Shown: piece by piece, positions 37,903 to 49,761 of the stretch | Position numbering within the stretch: position 1 is the stretch's first letter | Layout of the letters: each line of letters opens with the position of its first letter | Source of the DNA: Petrosia ficiformis | Lineage: Eukaryota; Porifera; Demospongiae; Haplosclerida; Petrosiidae | Assembly: GCA_947044365.1 (NCBI GenBank) | Contig: OX345653.1 | Span: 4,552,001-4,616,000, forward strand | Length of the DNA stretch: 64,000 nt | Direction: 5' to 3' | Position numbers and translations under genes: made by a program | Notes under the pieces: model-generated | What the model was told of the DNA's origin: nothing | What the model saw: only the letters and a program-made list of their open reading frames with translations | Databases searched by the model: none

Positions 37903-40515
37903 ATGGCTGTGTATGATTTGTCTACTCGTATTGGTGCATATTTAGATCGTCATCTTGTATTTCCTATACTTGAGTTTTTATCAGAAAGAGGGGTGAGTTA
38001 TTACCTGTCATGTGACAATGAATACATGTCCCTGTGTTTAGTTGTACAATGAACATGACATTTTACAAGCTCGTATTGATCTTTTGAGTCAAACTAACAT
38101 GGTAAGTATAATGTCACGTGATAGTTACATGACCTGAGTGTTTGATACCTTTTTAGGTTGACTATGCGATGGATGTGTATAAACAGTTACACACAGATGA
38201 TGATGGTGATGCCCCAGAAGGTGTGGTTATTATATAAAGTAATTAATCTACAGAGAGATGGAGGCAATTGAGTTCAGGTGTCCGTCCACCTTTTATAAAA
38301 GCAGTTTCTCATCACTTGAATGTATTTCTATAAGCTAATATTGGGATATATATATATATGAAACGCCTTTAATCCGGTACCCTTGGGACAAATATATGAT
38401 TACAGGGGTGAATTTATATTATATAGTACAGTTTGGAACAAATGTAAGTGTCCTGATTACAGGGGTTCCCTCAATAGAGTGGTTTCGCTGTACTCTCTTT
38501 TATCTTTCTGTTATTGTAGAAATGTATGTTAAGAGAGAACTCGTGGTTGCTAAGTTACAAGAATTTGAGGAACAAATAGAACCGGTAGTTAATTTATTTG
38601 AAGATCCAGAAGTAGCTGAACACATGAAAAGAGAGGATCAGAATTTGTTTGATTATCTAGCTCAAAATCATGAGGTATGATTATTTTAATCTTTAACAAT
38701 TAACAATAGTCATGCTCTGTTTAGTTTACTCCAGCAATGGTGGATATAATTTATACTACAGCTAAATTCAAATACGATTGTGGAAATTATTCAGAAGCTG
38801 CAGAATATTTATACTTTTATCGTATAGTAGTAAGTGTATATACTCACTGTGTGTATGTTCAGATTAATAATGACCTCAGAATTAGATTATAATGACTACA
38901 ATAGTGTATAGGTCATATGTTAATACATAATTATACTGTAACTCTATGAAATTTTACATAAATAAAAAAGAATGGGAATGATAATAATTATTGGTGAAGG
39001 TAAAAAGATTGTTGGTCATTCCAAACTAAAGTTATAAACTTTTTTTGAGGTCATGGTAAGCACAAATGACATTTATATTTATTTTGGTAGGCGCCTGTTG
39101 ATCATAAGCATTTAGCTAGTGCTATGTGGGGTGAACTATCATGTGCTATTCTTAATCAAAATTTTGAAGCTGCTCATAAAGAACTCTCTCGTTTGAGAGA
39201 CGATTTGGAACAAACTACAACGGTCTCCTCATTAATGAAATTACAACAGAGGGCGTGGCTAATACACTGGTCATTATTTGTGTATTTTAATCACCAGAAT
39301 GGACCAGATGATATTATAAATGTATTTCTTCATCAACCAGAGTAAGTCTAAACTAATTCAATTTCATTTACAGTTGCTTGTGGCTTTTATATTCAGTTAC
39401 CTCAATGCTATACAAACATCTTGTCCTCATATTCTACGTTATATAACTGCTGCCGTAGTAATTACTAACAGGAGACGACCCACCATATTGAAGGATTTAG
39501 TTAGGGTTATCAGACATGTAAGGAAATTTATGTATTGGAATTTATGTATTGGAATTTTATAATTAATTTCTAGAAGAATGTAACATTGCTAACCAGTGGC
39601 AGTGTGTTCAAATAATTTTTGAATATACGGCTAAATAGAACACATGTGGTATTACATATGACGTGTATATATTATAGAGTGATTTCAGCACCAACTCCTT
39701 ACTCGGACATGCCCTAATTACATTACTGTAGGAGACGTATGCATATCGAGATCCCATTACTGAACTGATTGAGTATCTTTGTGTAAGGTATGATTTTGAG
39801 AAAGCTCAAGAAAAACTTCACGAGTGTGAAAAGGTTTGTAAAATCTTATCTCAAAATCTTCAACACTATCTAAATATCAGGTGTTGAGTAATGATTTCTT
39901 CCTCGTTGCTTGTAAAGATGATTTTTTGGAGAATGCACAACAAATGATATTTGAAACATTCTGTAGAATACACCAGTGTATTAGTATTAGGTAAGATTAC
40001 ATCATATTACATCATATTACATCATTGAAGATGTAGCATCATTACATCAACATGTGGCATACTAGTATTATGATTACATCGTATTACATCATAATATGAC
40101 ATTTTAGAATGTTGGCTAACAAGTTAAATATGAGTATTGATAATGCTGAAAGGTGGATAGTCAATCTGATTAGAGAAGCACGTTTAGATGCAAAGATTGA
40201 TGCCAAAGAGGTCACTAATTGCAAAACTCATCTTGTAATTCTTATAATCATTTAATCAATACAGGGTCATGTGATAATGAACCCCCAGCCTCAGTCCATT
40301 TATCAAAGGGTCATTGATCGTACAAAATCTATTGGTTTCCAGACCCAGTTTCTTGCTCAAAATATTGAGAAGTTGGCCTTGGTACCAACTACTAGTTATT
40401 ATACTACAACTAAACAAGGGGTATGTTATATTTAGTATTATTATGAGAAATTGATAAATTATTCCATTTTTAGGGAACATCGAATCAGTGGACTCTCTCT
40501 ACTTATAATGAATAA
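37903..40515 (+). CDS. EIF3E: Eukaryotic initiation factor 3 subunit E (INT6)
   Basis: Twelve exons: 37903-37992, 38042-38101, 38157-38220, 38520-38674, 38725-38829, 39091-39341, 39397-39517, 39732-39833, 39881-39990, 40108-40210, 40265-40420, 40474-40515; 452 residues (human 445). Starts [29 protein letters not shown] domain toward the C terminus ([62 protein letters not shown]). Part of the eIF3 octamer core. Intron 3 carries a pogo-like MITE. Its stop codon is only 3 bp from the stop of the convergent SLC66A3. Confidence 0.97.
38360..38491. mobile_element. Pogo-like MITE in EIF3E intron 3
   Basis: About 130 bp with inverted ends: left GAAACGCCTTTAATCCGGTA followed by CCCTTGGGAC, right end (reverse complement) ACAGCGAAACCACTCTATTG, then AATCAGGACAC. 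These resemble the CAGTNGAACC...AATCCGGAC ends of pogo/Tigger-type Tc1-mariner elements; TA flanks both sides. A repeated GATTACAGGGGT lies inside. Non-autonomous, no frame. Confidence 0.55.
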
Positions 40516-40518
40516 TTG

Positions 40519-41531
40519 TTAATCTGTTTTCTTTGATTTATCTCCATAATACAATATCTGGATAACTATTACACTATTGAGAATGAATCCTATTGTGTAA
40601 CCAGTCAGTATAGTCATATCAAACACTTCAACAACAATTGTGAATAAACGAACTATAATAAGTATAATGATGTCATATAATATAATGTTAGTTTGTACTA
40701 ACCTGCACATCCATAGGCAGCTAATATCCAGGTAATTAGACTGACATCTCCAGCTGTTTTCATTCTGTATAGTGCATTGATCTGTAATAATTTACTGCTA
40801 GAAGACAATGGAATGTTCATTACCTGAAGAATGGGAAAAGTATTCATTATTAGTAATGATTATATATATATATATATACAGACCAGAAGAGTGTCCAATA
40901 TGATACTAGGTACCATCTTAAAAATAGCATTTATTCCAAATACAAGTACTCTATAGTACCACTGCTAAGAAAACAAGTTAGTGGAATTTGTATAGTTTAT
41001 AATTAATATTATATGGCATGAAGGATACATCATGAAATATAATCCATTCTCAATGTTCCACTGGCGAGAATAAATGATTGATAAAGCCACAATAGTGCTA
41101 CCTGTATGAGAGTAAGGCCAGAGACATTGGAATCCAATCCCCAATATAATTATTCACTTTTAGTATTGTTACTGTATTCCTAAGTACTGACACATATGTA
41201 CATGTACATATATTAACCACAACCTCTCTTACTTTGTATTGCCAGTATAATCAGTTCAAAATAAATGGTAAAGTGATAATCATAAAAGAATCCATAGCTT
41301 GCTCCAACAAGATATCTACATAACAGATTGTATCAGGTATTATTAGTTTGGTGTACAATAATGTGATAATACTTACGAAACAATTTCTAACCAATATCCT
41401 CTTGTACTAATACCTTTATTACTTCCTGCTGAGTAAATCTTCCATACTTGAGGTAGTTTCATACATGTACTCATCATTATAACAGAGTAACTCAGTAATC
41501 TACTCACCAATAACAGTGAGTCTACAGCCAT
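40519..41531 (-). CDS. SLC66A3: PQ-loop repeat membrane protein SLC66A3 (PQLC3)
   Basis: Six exons (high to low): 41531-41377, 41315-41233, 41101-41029, 40950-40884, 40781-40703, 40652-40519; 196 residues (human 202). Seven-helix PQ-loop protein: first motif KLPQVWKIYSAGSNKGIS, second region INALYRMKTAGDVSLITWILAAYGCA, then VRLFTI and a C-terminal YYGDKSKKTD. SLC66 proteins are lysosomal or ER-type transporters; SLC66A3's substrate is unsettled. The third intron starts GTATCCTT, matching the U12-type donor, and only an acceptor at TACTATAG/AGTACT keeps the frame. The stop lies 3 bp from EIF3E's stop on the other strand. Confidence 0.88.
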
Positions 41532-41574
41532 TTTTTATAAAAATTAATTTATTAAAATTGCATGAATTTATAAA

Positions 41575-42658
41575 CTATGTAGTATGTGGTATATCTGTGT
41601 TCTCTTCTGTATCTTTCTCTCTCTCTTGTTCCTCCTCTTCTTCCTCCTTGATGAAATATAAAAGTAATGAATCATACGAACACACGTAACAATTGGGGGC
41701 TGAATTTCCCACTTGATATATCACTAAAGTAAAGTAATAAGGTACTCACAAGCCCCTCCCCCTCCACTTTGAAAAAATGATCTACACTCCTCTACATGCA
41801 ATAACTGCTGTAGTACTCACTAACTAGTATTACGTACATATATACACATACCTTTGGTAATTCTTCATGATTTATAATTGATGTTTCCTTTCTCTGAAAC
41901 ATAAAATAAAATATAATGTCCATTTAGTATTATAACTATTATGCATTACTCTCTTGTCTCTTTGTGATTTGGGTGGTTCTGGATAGGCTGTAATCATTTC
42001 TGTTAGCTTTGCATTTCTAGTCCAGTCATCCACCCAATCACTAACACGATACTGTGGTTGAACCTTCTGTAATCGTTTCAGCATTTCCTAGTAAAATATT
42101 TATGATAATGGAATAGATTAATTACAATAATCTAATATACTTCATTTTCTTTAGTAACCCTTTCAATTTCTCTTTGTCTTTGCAAACTGTTTAAACTAAA
42201 CAAATATGCCATGGTTATTATATATATGTGTGTAACCAATTATATTTTACTACCTGTGATGTGTGTAAGTGTTTCGATGATCAACTCCACCTTGAGTTTT
42301 CATAATACGTTGCATTTTTCTTAAAAGATTGATATTATCTCTGTCGATCTCTTCTGTACGCTCTGATTCCATCTACGTATCATTAATAATTATAATGCAT
42401 TGATGTTATATACTATACATATATACCTGTTGTTTCTTTTGCTTCTGTTGAACATGTGGATGACAAATTGGTGGTTTTGTATCTACCATTGGCTTTGCAC
42501 TCTTCAGCTGTGTGTGTCATGATATCATAGTACATTTTTATAATGCAGGTCGTTTTACTTACTCTTCTTTTGTGTTCCTGGTAATATGTATCATCCCAAC
42601 GTTTCTGAAGCATTTTATTGCCACAGGGCAATATAGGCTGATATCTTTTATGACTCAT
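41575..42658 (-). CDS. CFAP97D1: CFAP97D1-like ciliary protein, copy A
   Basis: Seven exons (high to low): 42658-42563, 42507-42427, 42372-42254, 42195-42141, 42087-41950, 41893-41852, 41646-41575; 200 residues. CFAP97 (Hemingway-like) domain: KMLQKRWDDTYYQEHKRR, SAKPMVDTKPPICHPHV, NINLLRKMQRIMKTQGGVDHRN, SLNSLQRQREIERVTKENEEMLKRLQ, DWVDDWTRN. The tail is Glu-rich. CFAP97D1 is needed for sperm flagellum axoneme maintenance in mouse. Divergent partner of the paralogue at 42776; the first three introns have the same phases (0, 0, 2). Its stop is 43 bp from the SLC66A3 start on the same strand. Confidence 0.87.
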
Positions 42659-42775
42659 CAAGAACCTCAACAAAACAAACAAGGCGAGAGTTTGTGTTAC
42701 TATGGTTACACGAACACCCACGCAACGACAATTGTCGCATTTTACGAGTTGTAGTACTACATTAATAGTTTGAAT
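42659..42775. promoter_or_regulatory. Divergent promoter of two CFAP97D genes with X-box-like site
   Basis: 117 bp between start codons. 42696-42709 reads GTTACTATGGTTAC, close to the RFX X-box (GTHNYYATRRNAAC; one mismatch, T for A at position 12) and nearly palindromic. RFX factors switch on ciliary genes across animals, so one site may drive both genes. Confidence 0.6.
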
Positions 42776-43577
42776 ATGCAGAAACAAAAGAATCAAATAG
42801 CTAGGGCTTACCAGTCCCTGACACCAGCTAATAACATGATCTTGAAGAGGAGATGGGATCAAACAAGATTTGACATGCACCGTACCAAGGTATATATATA
42901 TATATAATTATGATTAATCCAGCCGCATCATAGTTATTTTTTTAATCAGGTTCGAAATGCAAAACCAATGATTGATAATCATCCACCTTCAACTTATATG
43001 CACCTACATCTTAATTTAAAGAAGCTACAAATGGAAGAGGTGTGCGTGTTTAATTGTCTATCATCACACACAACTTGTCAATAATTTTGTTTTTATAGGA
43101 ACGAAAGGCTACAGTGGAACGTGACAATCAACTATTATTAGAAAAGATGTCACATATAATGAGAACTAATGGACAAGTTGATAATACTAATGATTATAGA
43201 CACAGAAGGTATGCAAGTGATGGTTTAATGTTCACTAACATTGCATTAATTTAGTTTGAACAAGACACGTCGTCAACGAGATCTTTTAAGAGTCACACAT
43301 GAAAATCAAGCAATTTTGAAACGTATTGAAAGCAAAGAACCACATTACAATCATCTGCAATGGCTTGATCAATGGCATGTTAACAGAGGATATATGTCCA
43401 ATATTTCCAAATATCCACATACATGGATGACACAAGATAAGGTAACTTGTTTGATAATTATATATTTTATACAAATGTACTAATACATTTCAGGTTAAGA
43501 GTAACAGAGCAACTCCATCATCAATGCCACCATCATCAGCAGCATCCAGTAGAGACTCCACTCTTCCACCAATATAA
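42776..43577 (+). CDS. CFAP97D1: CFAP97D1-like ciliary protein, copy B
   Basis: Five exons: 42776-42889, 42950-43039, 43099-43208, 43255-43441, 43494-43577; 194 residues. Same domain order as the divergent copy: ILKRRWDQTRFDMH, NAKPMIDNHPPSTYMHL, NQLLLEKMSHIMRTNGQVDNTN, SLNKTRRQRDLLRVTHENQAILKRIE, WLDQWHVN. The C terminus is Ser/Pro-rich, unlike the acidic end of copy A. Exon 4 covers what copy A splits into two exons. Head-to-head inverted duplication is the simplest origin; the two are already strongly diverged. Confidence 0.87.
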
Positions 43578-43714
43578 TTACTGTCTAGACTTGTAATTGC
43601 AAACTATTACTATTATGTAACTTTAATAGAAAACAATTAGCGGGCAACCAATCAGATTTAGCAGCTGTAAAGTATTTAAATTATTTAAGTTTTCAGTTGC
43701 TGGAAGGAGACATA

Positions 43715-46700
43715 ATGACTTCGGTAAGTATTGCACTATAATTATAGATTAATGTATGATAATATATAATATTTCCAGCTGGAGTCTGTTTTCTTGAAGA
43801 ATGAAGGAGAAGAATTGTATGCTAAATTACAGTCCCTTCTTGAAAACAAGCCTCAGGAATGTGTGACTGGTGTGAAGTGTACAAAGAAGTTTTACATGTT
43901 GATTGAGAGTAGAGCACAAAGGGTATTATATTATTATTAATTATAATTACTGTAATGTATTTATTAATTAACAGATGTTAACGAACAGGAAATTGAGTAA
44001 CTTACAAACTATATTGTTAATATTACGTCATCTTGCTGCAGAAAGTGTGAGCTACTTCAAAAAATTCTTGGGCTTTGGACTTCCTCAAATGATACGTTAC
44101 ACACTCATCATCACACTATATACTAGATATATATCAATACATAATGAATGTATTATACAGAAATATTATTAATTCATTATTTACTACTAGCACATGATGG
44201 ATTGGATGAATAGTTTATTATCTCTTCCTTCATCAATTCCTGGAATATATAAAACAATTGAAGAAGTTGCTACGACGATTGGAGTTAGTTAATTATTATG
44301 AATACTAGTAAATAATTAAATAACGATAACTTACAGACAATTGCAGAGTATTCAGCCTCCATGATGTCATCAATGTATATATTCATTCCCAGTCTATTGG
44401 ATATTGGATCTATCTCACACAAACCTGTTGCCCTTCGCTTTGAAGTACGTTAATTATCAAATCTATTTTTTAATGTTTCGTATTTATACTCCACAAGGTA
44501 ATGAGAGTTTTAAATGAGTTGTTAAAATCATGTTCGGTAGAAAAGAAGAGATCTTTATTACAACAACGTGATGTCCATGAGAGCTTGTGTGTACTAACCT
44601 ATTTTATTTTAGAATCCATTATTTGATTATCTTGTCTACAGACTCAGAACTGGGACAAATCTTCACAAAGCTGGAGATTTTGAATTGCAAGTTTGTCTCT
44701 TAGAATGTATATCAAGATTCACGGATCAACAAGACAGACAGGTACTTGCTCCAATCTGGTTTGATGAGATAAACCTGACTGACCAGTATCTCAGTGTGAG
44801 AGAGAAAGAGTTTGACATTGTAAGTTATATTCATGTAATTTTTGTGATTTATTAATTACTATTCCTTCAGGATTGTCGATATTTTTTAAACAATCTTAAT
44901 ACCAGATTTGGAAGTAATAGAAGGTAATGTTATATACTGTATAATTATATGTATATCTGTCTGTCTACATGTATATATCTTTTGTTCTTAATGTGTATGT
45001 ATACAAGTGTGTTGTAAAATATATGAATTATTTTTCACAAACAGTGTTTATTCTCTACCTTGTGTACAGTTTATGGTGGGAACACAACGAGTAAGTATAC
45101 ATTTAAATAATCATAAATATCATTATTAACTATTATTCAAGTTACCCAGTCCATCTGGTGTGAAGGACTTCTGGATAGATTTTAATATATCCAGTAAATG
45201 TCTGTCTACATTCACTGAAGAGCCATCAGCTATGGGAGATAAGTTGTGGGAGAGTGTGTACATCAAACAAGATGAAGTCATTCAATGGACTGTGTCATGT
45301 GAGTCAGGTTGTAAAAAAAAGTAAATCACATGATATATTATGTGAGTCATTGTGATTTATCATACGAGTCATGTGATATACAATACAATATCATGTGATG
45401 TATTACACAAGTCATGTGATATATACTAATTAAGCAATATATTAGTATGTGACATGCATATGATGTACTAATTTCCTAGTATCAAACAATGAGTGGAAAG
45501 TTGTTTTGGAACTAAAGAAACCACTACCTCTCCCATGGGATACACAAACTAATAATATTTTAGTGACTATTCTATTCTCATCACAACACAATCCGTTACA
45601 ACCATTAACAAAGACTCTTGGAGAAATTAAACAAGAAACCATGTCGTTAGCAGCTAACAAGCAACAAACGTCAGGGACTAAACAGCAATCATTAGCAGCT
45701 ACAAGGGCTAAGCAGAAACAGATGATGGAAGCTCAGGAGACACATTGTAAGAAAACATCTATAGCATCTGCTCCTATCAGAATAACACAAATGAAAATTC
45801 CTAATATGGTATGCATCGTAATGTGTGAGCATGCATGTATGTACATTATATCTTTTAGAACCAAGAGAAAGAAGACGTCTCTCCAATATTTCCTAATGAA
45901 CATACAGTATCTGTGGTATGATATGTGTACATAAATATGTACATATTTACATACAATAAATACATCCCATAGAATCCTCTAATGAGTTCTCAGGAGTCAG
46001 TCACTCCTCCTAATAGATTAATACAACCCGTCACACCTCACACTTCAACTCCGAAACTAAGGAAAAAAAATACTCCATCATCCACTAGGGTATTATAATT
46101 ATTACCTAGTTAGGAGACTGTAATGACAGAAAGTGGAACCACTGTCTGTATTTATGGGCCCCTGTTGCTACAAGTGTACCCATACCTTCATAATACAATG
46201 TTTATTTATAATATCATTGTTTACTTATCAAGTCTGTTATTTTGCTTGTACTGATTATAATGAGACAGACACACTTGTAAATAGACATTGTAGTATTGTT
46301 TATTAAATGTATACAATAGTGTTGTGAAGAAATGTATAAATACAGATACATCCAGCCAGTAATATTTATATCACAGGTTAAACCACCTCTGACATTAATA
46401 TCCTCTACAAAAGAAAATGTACTCCAGAAAAAAAGAAGAGAAGAAAATGATTTCCGACCATCAAAAAGGAAGTCTCTCCCTAATGTGAGTGATGGACTAT
46501 TGAATCATTCTGTCTCAAAGAAAAGAAGGAAGAGGAATATTCCAGAGGAAAAAACACCAGAGGAGAAGATACCAGAGGAGAAAATACCAGAGAGGAAGAG
46601 AGTCAAGAGACCAGATGGGAAAACATCAGGAGGGAAGATACCACAGGGGAAGATACCAGTGACAAGAAACTTGAGTAAAGCACAAGTATCGAGAGACCAG

Positions 46701-49700
46701 TCTGTTGATTCATTGAAGGGATCTAGTTCATCAACAAAGACAAGAAATAAAGATATCAAGAAAAGACCATTATTTGTTAATGGCACAAAAGTAGAACAGA
46801 GGAGACCTAAAAAGAGGAAGACATTAGAAGAACTGAAGATATCATCAAATGAAGAATCTTCATCTCCTGTTTATCATTACTCATTTGTAAGTACTAAACC
46901 ACGTCAATATACATACACATCAACAGGAGGAAGAAAAAAAGCTGTCAATTCCAATGTAAGTAATTTTAATGAAGATCGACTTGATATTATGATTATCTAT
47001 CTTATAGAGAAATCCAAAGAGATCTACATCTAGAGATAACTTAAGTATAAATGGTTATATCAATGAGACATTTAGTTTTCCTGATGTAAGTTAATGATAC
47101 ATACATAATTTATATATGTATGTGTATACATGTACATACATACTCACATGCATGTGCAGTATGATGTACATAACCATTAATAGAGTCCTATTCAAACACA
47201 ACCTGTAATGGATAGTATTACACATACTGATATAAGTTACAATGCTAGTGTTATGATTGTTGAAGAGTCTCAACCTAAAACTCGTGCTAATGAGAAGAAG
47301 ATTGACAAAAACAGAAAACACAAAGATATAGAGAAAGAAGAAAGGAAAGTGCAAGAAGAGGAGGTGGAAGAGTATGATGAAGTTGAACCAGAGAAAGAGG
47401 AGTTAGAAGAGGATGACGACATTGAACCAGAAAAAGATGAGGTGGAAGAGTATGATGAGGTTGAACCAGAGAAAGAGGAGTTAGAAGAGGATGACTACGT
47501 TGAACCAGAGAAAAAAGATGATGAGGTTGAACCAGAGAACGAGGAGTTAGAAGAGGATGACGACGTTGAATCAGAGAAAGATGATGTAGAAGAGGATAAT
47601 GATAGTGATCTCACATGGAAACCATCAGTCATCACAGGTAGTAAACAACAGAGAGCTGTTTCCAGACCACAAAGAGGAACATCTAGCCCCATTCTACAAC
47701 AACAAACAAGTAATAGAACTGACAGAAAGAAGATTTCGGGTGGACGGGAGTCATGTGATCATGAAGTCAATACTGTTCACTTTTCATCTTCACAAAAGAA
47801 AGAAGTTCGTAGAAGTAGTGGGTATTATAGTCAGGAAGATGAGGAGGATAATGAATCATTAGTTAAGTGTGGAGATAGTCTCAGTTCTCATAATACCAGT
47901 ATTTTGTCAGGTGAGCAGACCATTTTACAATGTATCACATGACCATGTATCATGTGACAAATTACATATCATCTGATTGTCACATGACTATATATTGTGT
48001 AATTATGTTTGCATTACTGTATCATGTGACTATTTATTTATGTACTTATAACATATTATACCATCATGGTACTATATCATATGCATGTATCACATGACTA
48101 GGTCCAGGTAACTTTGGTTTGCCTTATCAAGAAAAGCAGACAAAGGAAGATGAGATAGAGAATGAAGCCCCTTCAGTTGGTCTGTCTTCATCTTTCTCTT
48201 CTTTTCATTCTAGTAAAGTTGGGGCTGATCCTACAGTAGTAAATGCATTTGAAGAAATATGTTGTGTTAGTAATAATAGTGTTATTAATTATCATTATAA
48301 TAGTGTTATTAATTATCATTATAATAGTGTTATTAATTATCATTATGAGTACATGTTATTACAGAATATAGTGAATCAGACAAACACTTCAAAGAAAAGA
48401 AAAACTATTGTGAGAATATCCCTTGTAATTATCATGATGATTAACTATATTATTAATAATCACAGTCTCGAAAACCAATATGCTCACCATTACTAGTAGC
48501 ATCACCAAAACAGTGTCCACAAGAAGATAAAAGAATTACAGGTAAAATATAAATGTATTGTATAGTACTCAATTACTAGATGCCACTCAGTGAAAAAATC
48601 AAGACTTAAAGAACATCAGGTCAATAATCCTTCTAGGAGTAAAAGTAAGAAGGAACGCCTTACCTGTCCAGGAGAATCAGTAAGAGAGACATAATTATAT
48701 ATATCAGAGATATACATGTAATATATAAATAGGGTTAAGAGGTGTATATACCATTTGCTGTGGTACATGTAGGTATATCTACAAACACTAAGGTAGTATA
48801 TCTGGCATATACCCAACTACCTATGGTTCATAATAATTATATTATATAAACAATTGAATTTTTGATGAGGTGTATATATATATGCAAAATATACATACAC
48901 CTGACCGCATCAAACAGTTGCGATCTGTAAAAGGAGAAAGAATACTCACAAGCTGTTTCAATTTCAGCTCATATTCTGTTTGTAGTTCAAGCAACCATTC
49001 AAATCACCTAATAATTAGTATATACTGTTAGTATTATTATATATATAACTCATTAGATTAAGAAACCTGATAAGACACAAGCTGTTAGTGTATCTAAAGG
49101 TAGTTATAGTCATTGTGACAGAAAGTTCCTCGCATCATTTGACACTCAGTTAATGAATATGTTGTCAGTAATAGAACAGAATATATCACAAAAAAATGAA
49201 TCACATAAAGAAGCAATGGTTAGCTAATATAAGAACTACTTTTGAAAAGAAGATAATAATTCACTACTCTTCCAGGTTGCTATTAAGAGTATGGTAGAGG
49301 AAAGTAATAATGTTGAACAACTGTGAGTATATGTTATCACAAGTACATGTAGAGAGAGAGACAGACAGACAGAGAGATAGAGGGAGGGAGGGACAGAAAC
49401 AGAGACACCACATGGACAAGTTTAGATTGTTCATTACAGTACAGTACAGTACATGTATGTTCATGTATCTTGCTTTCTGATTCTGTTCATGTTAGGGTTA
49501 ATGATATTCATAGCCTATATGAGTCATTATTTAAAGAATTGAAGCAAATGGAAAGCAAAGAGAATGCACTAGTCAATGAGACATGCCATTCTGTAATGGA
49601 TGAAATTAGAGAACATAGACAAAGGATTCTGAAACAAGCTGTGAGCAATTACTATACATATCTACTAATTAATTATATATATCTCAATCTAGCATGACAA

Positions 49701-49761
49701 GGAAATCCAACATGTACGAAAAACATTTAACAGTTTATTGATGTGTTATCAACTCTCATAA
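43715..49761 (+). CDS. SYCP2: Synaptonemal complex protein 2-like (SYCP2/SYCP2L)
   Basis: About 23 exons: 43715-43723, 43779-43922, 43975-44046, 44191-44283, 44337-44444, 44498-44572, 44613-44819, 44871-44923, 45045-45090, 45142-45298, 45480-45808, 45859-45915, 45973-46089, 46377-46955, 47008-47085, 47184-47910, 48102-48409, 48466-48541, 48591-48679, 49057-49218, 49276-49322, 49496-49640, 49693-49761; about 1248 residues. N-terminal ARM-like domain, then the Spt16M/PH-like domain: DFELQVCLLECISRF, EFDIDCRYFLNNLNTRFGSNRSVYSLPCV, VKDFWIDFNI. A long, basic then acidic disordered middle is followed by a C-terminal coiled coil (IHSLYESLFKELKQMESKENALVNE). It builds the meiotic chromosome axis with SYCP3. 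Weak points: the exon 3 end (GLPQM homology lies in the intron as called), a 22- or 40-nt intron near 44580, and whether an exon is missing at 48680-49056. Upstream, 43578-43714 is a 137-bp spacer. Confidence 0.85.
48274..48345 (+). repeat. Coding minisatellite, 24 nt x 3, in SYCP2
   Basis: Three identical 24-nt units within exon 17, each encoding NSVINYHY. The perfect copies imply recent expansion and an in-frame, tolerated insertion, or that this part is not translated. Confidence 0.9.

Noticed and set aside
49264..49464. Minus-strand 66-codon frame, repeated at 52698
   Set aside because: Antisense to a SYCP2 intron with GAGAGA/CAGACA simple repeats; present twice only because of the segmental duplication.
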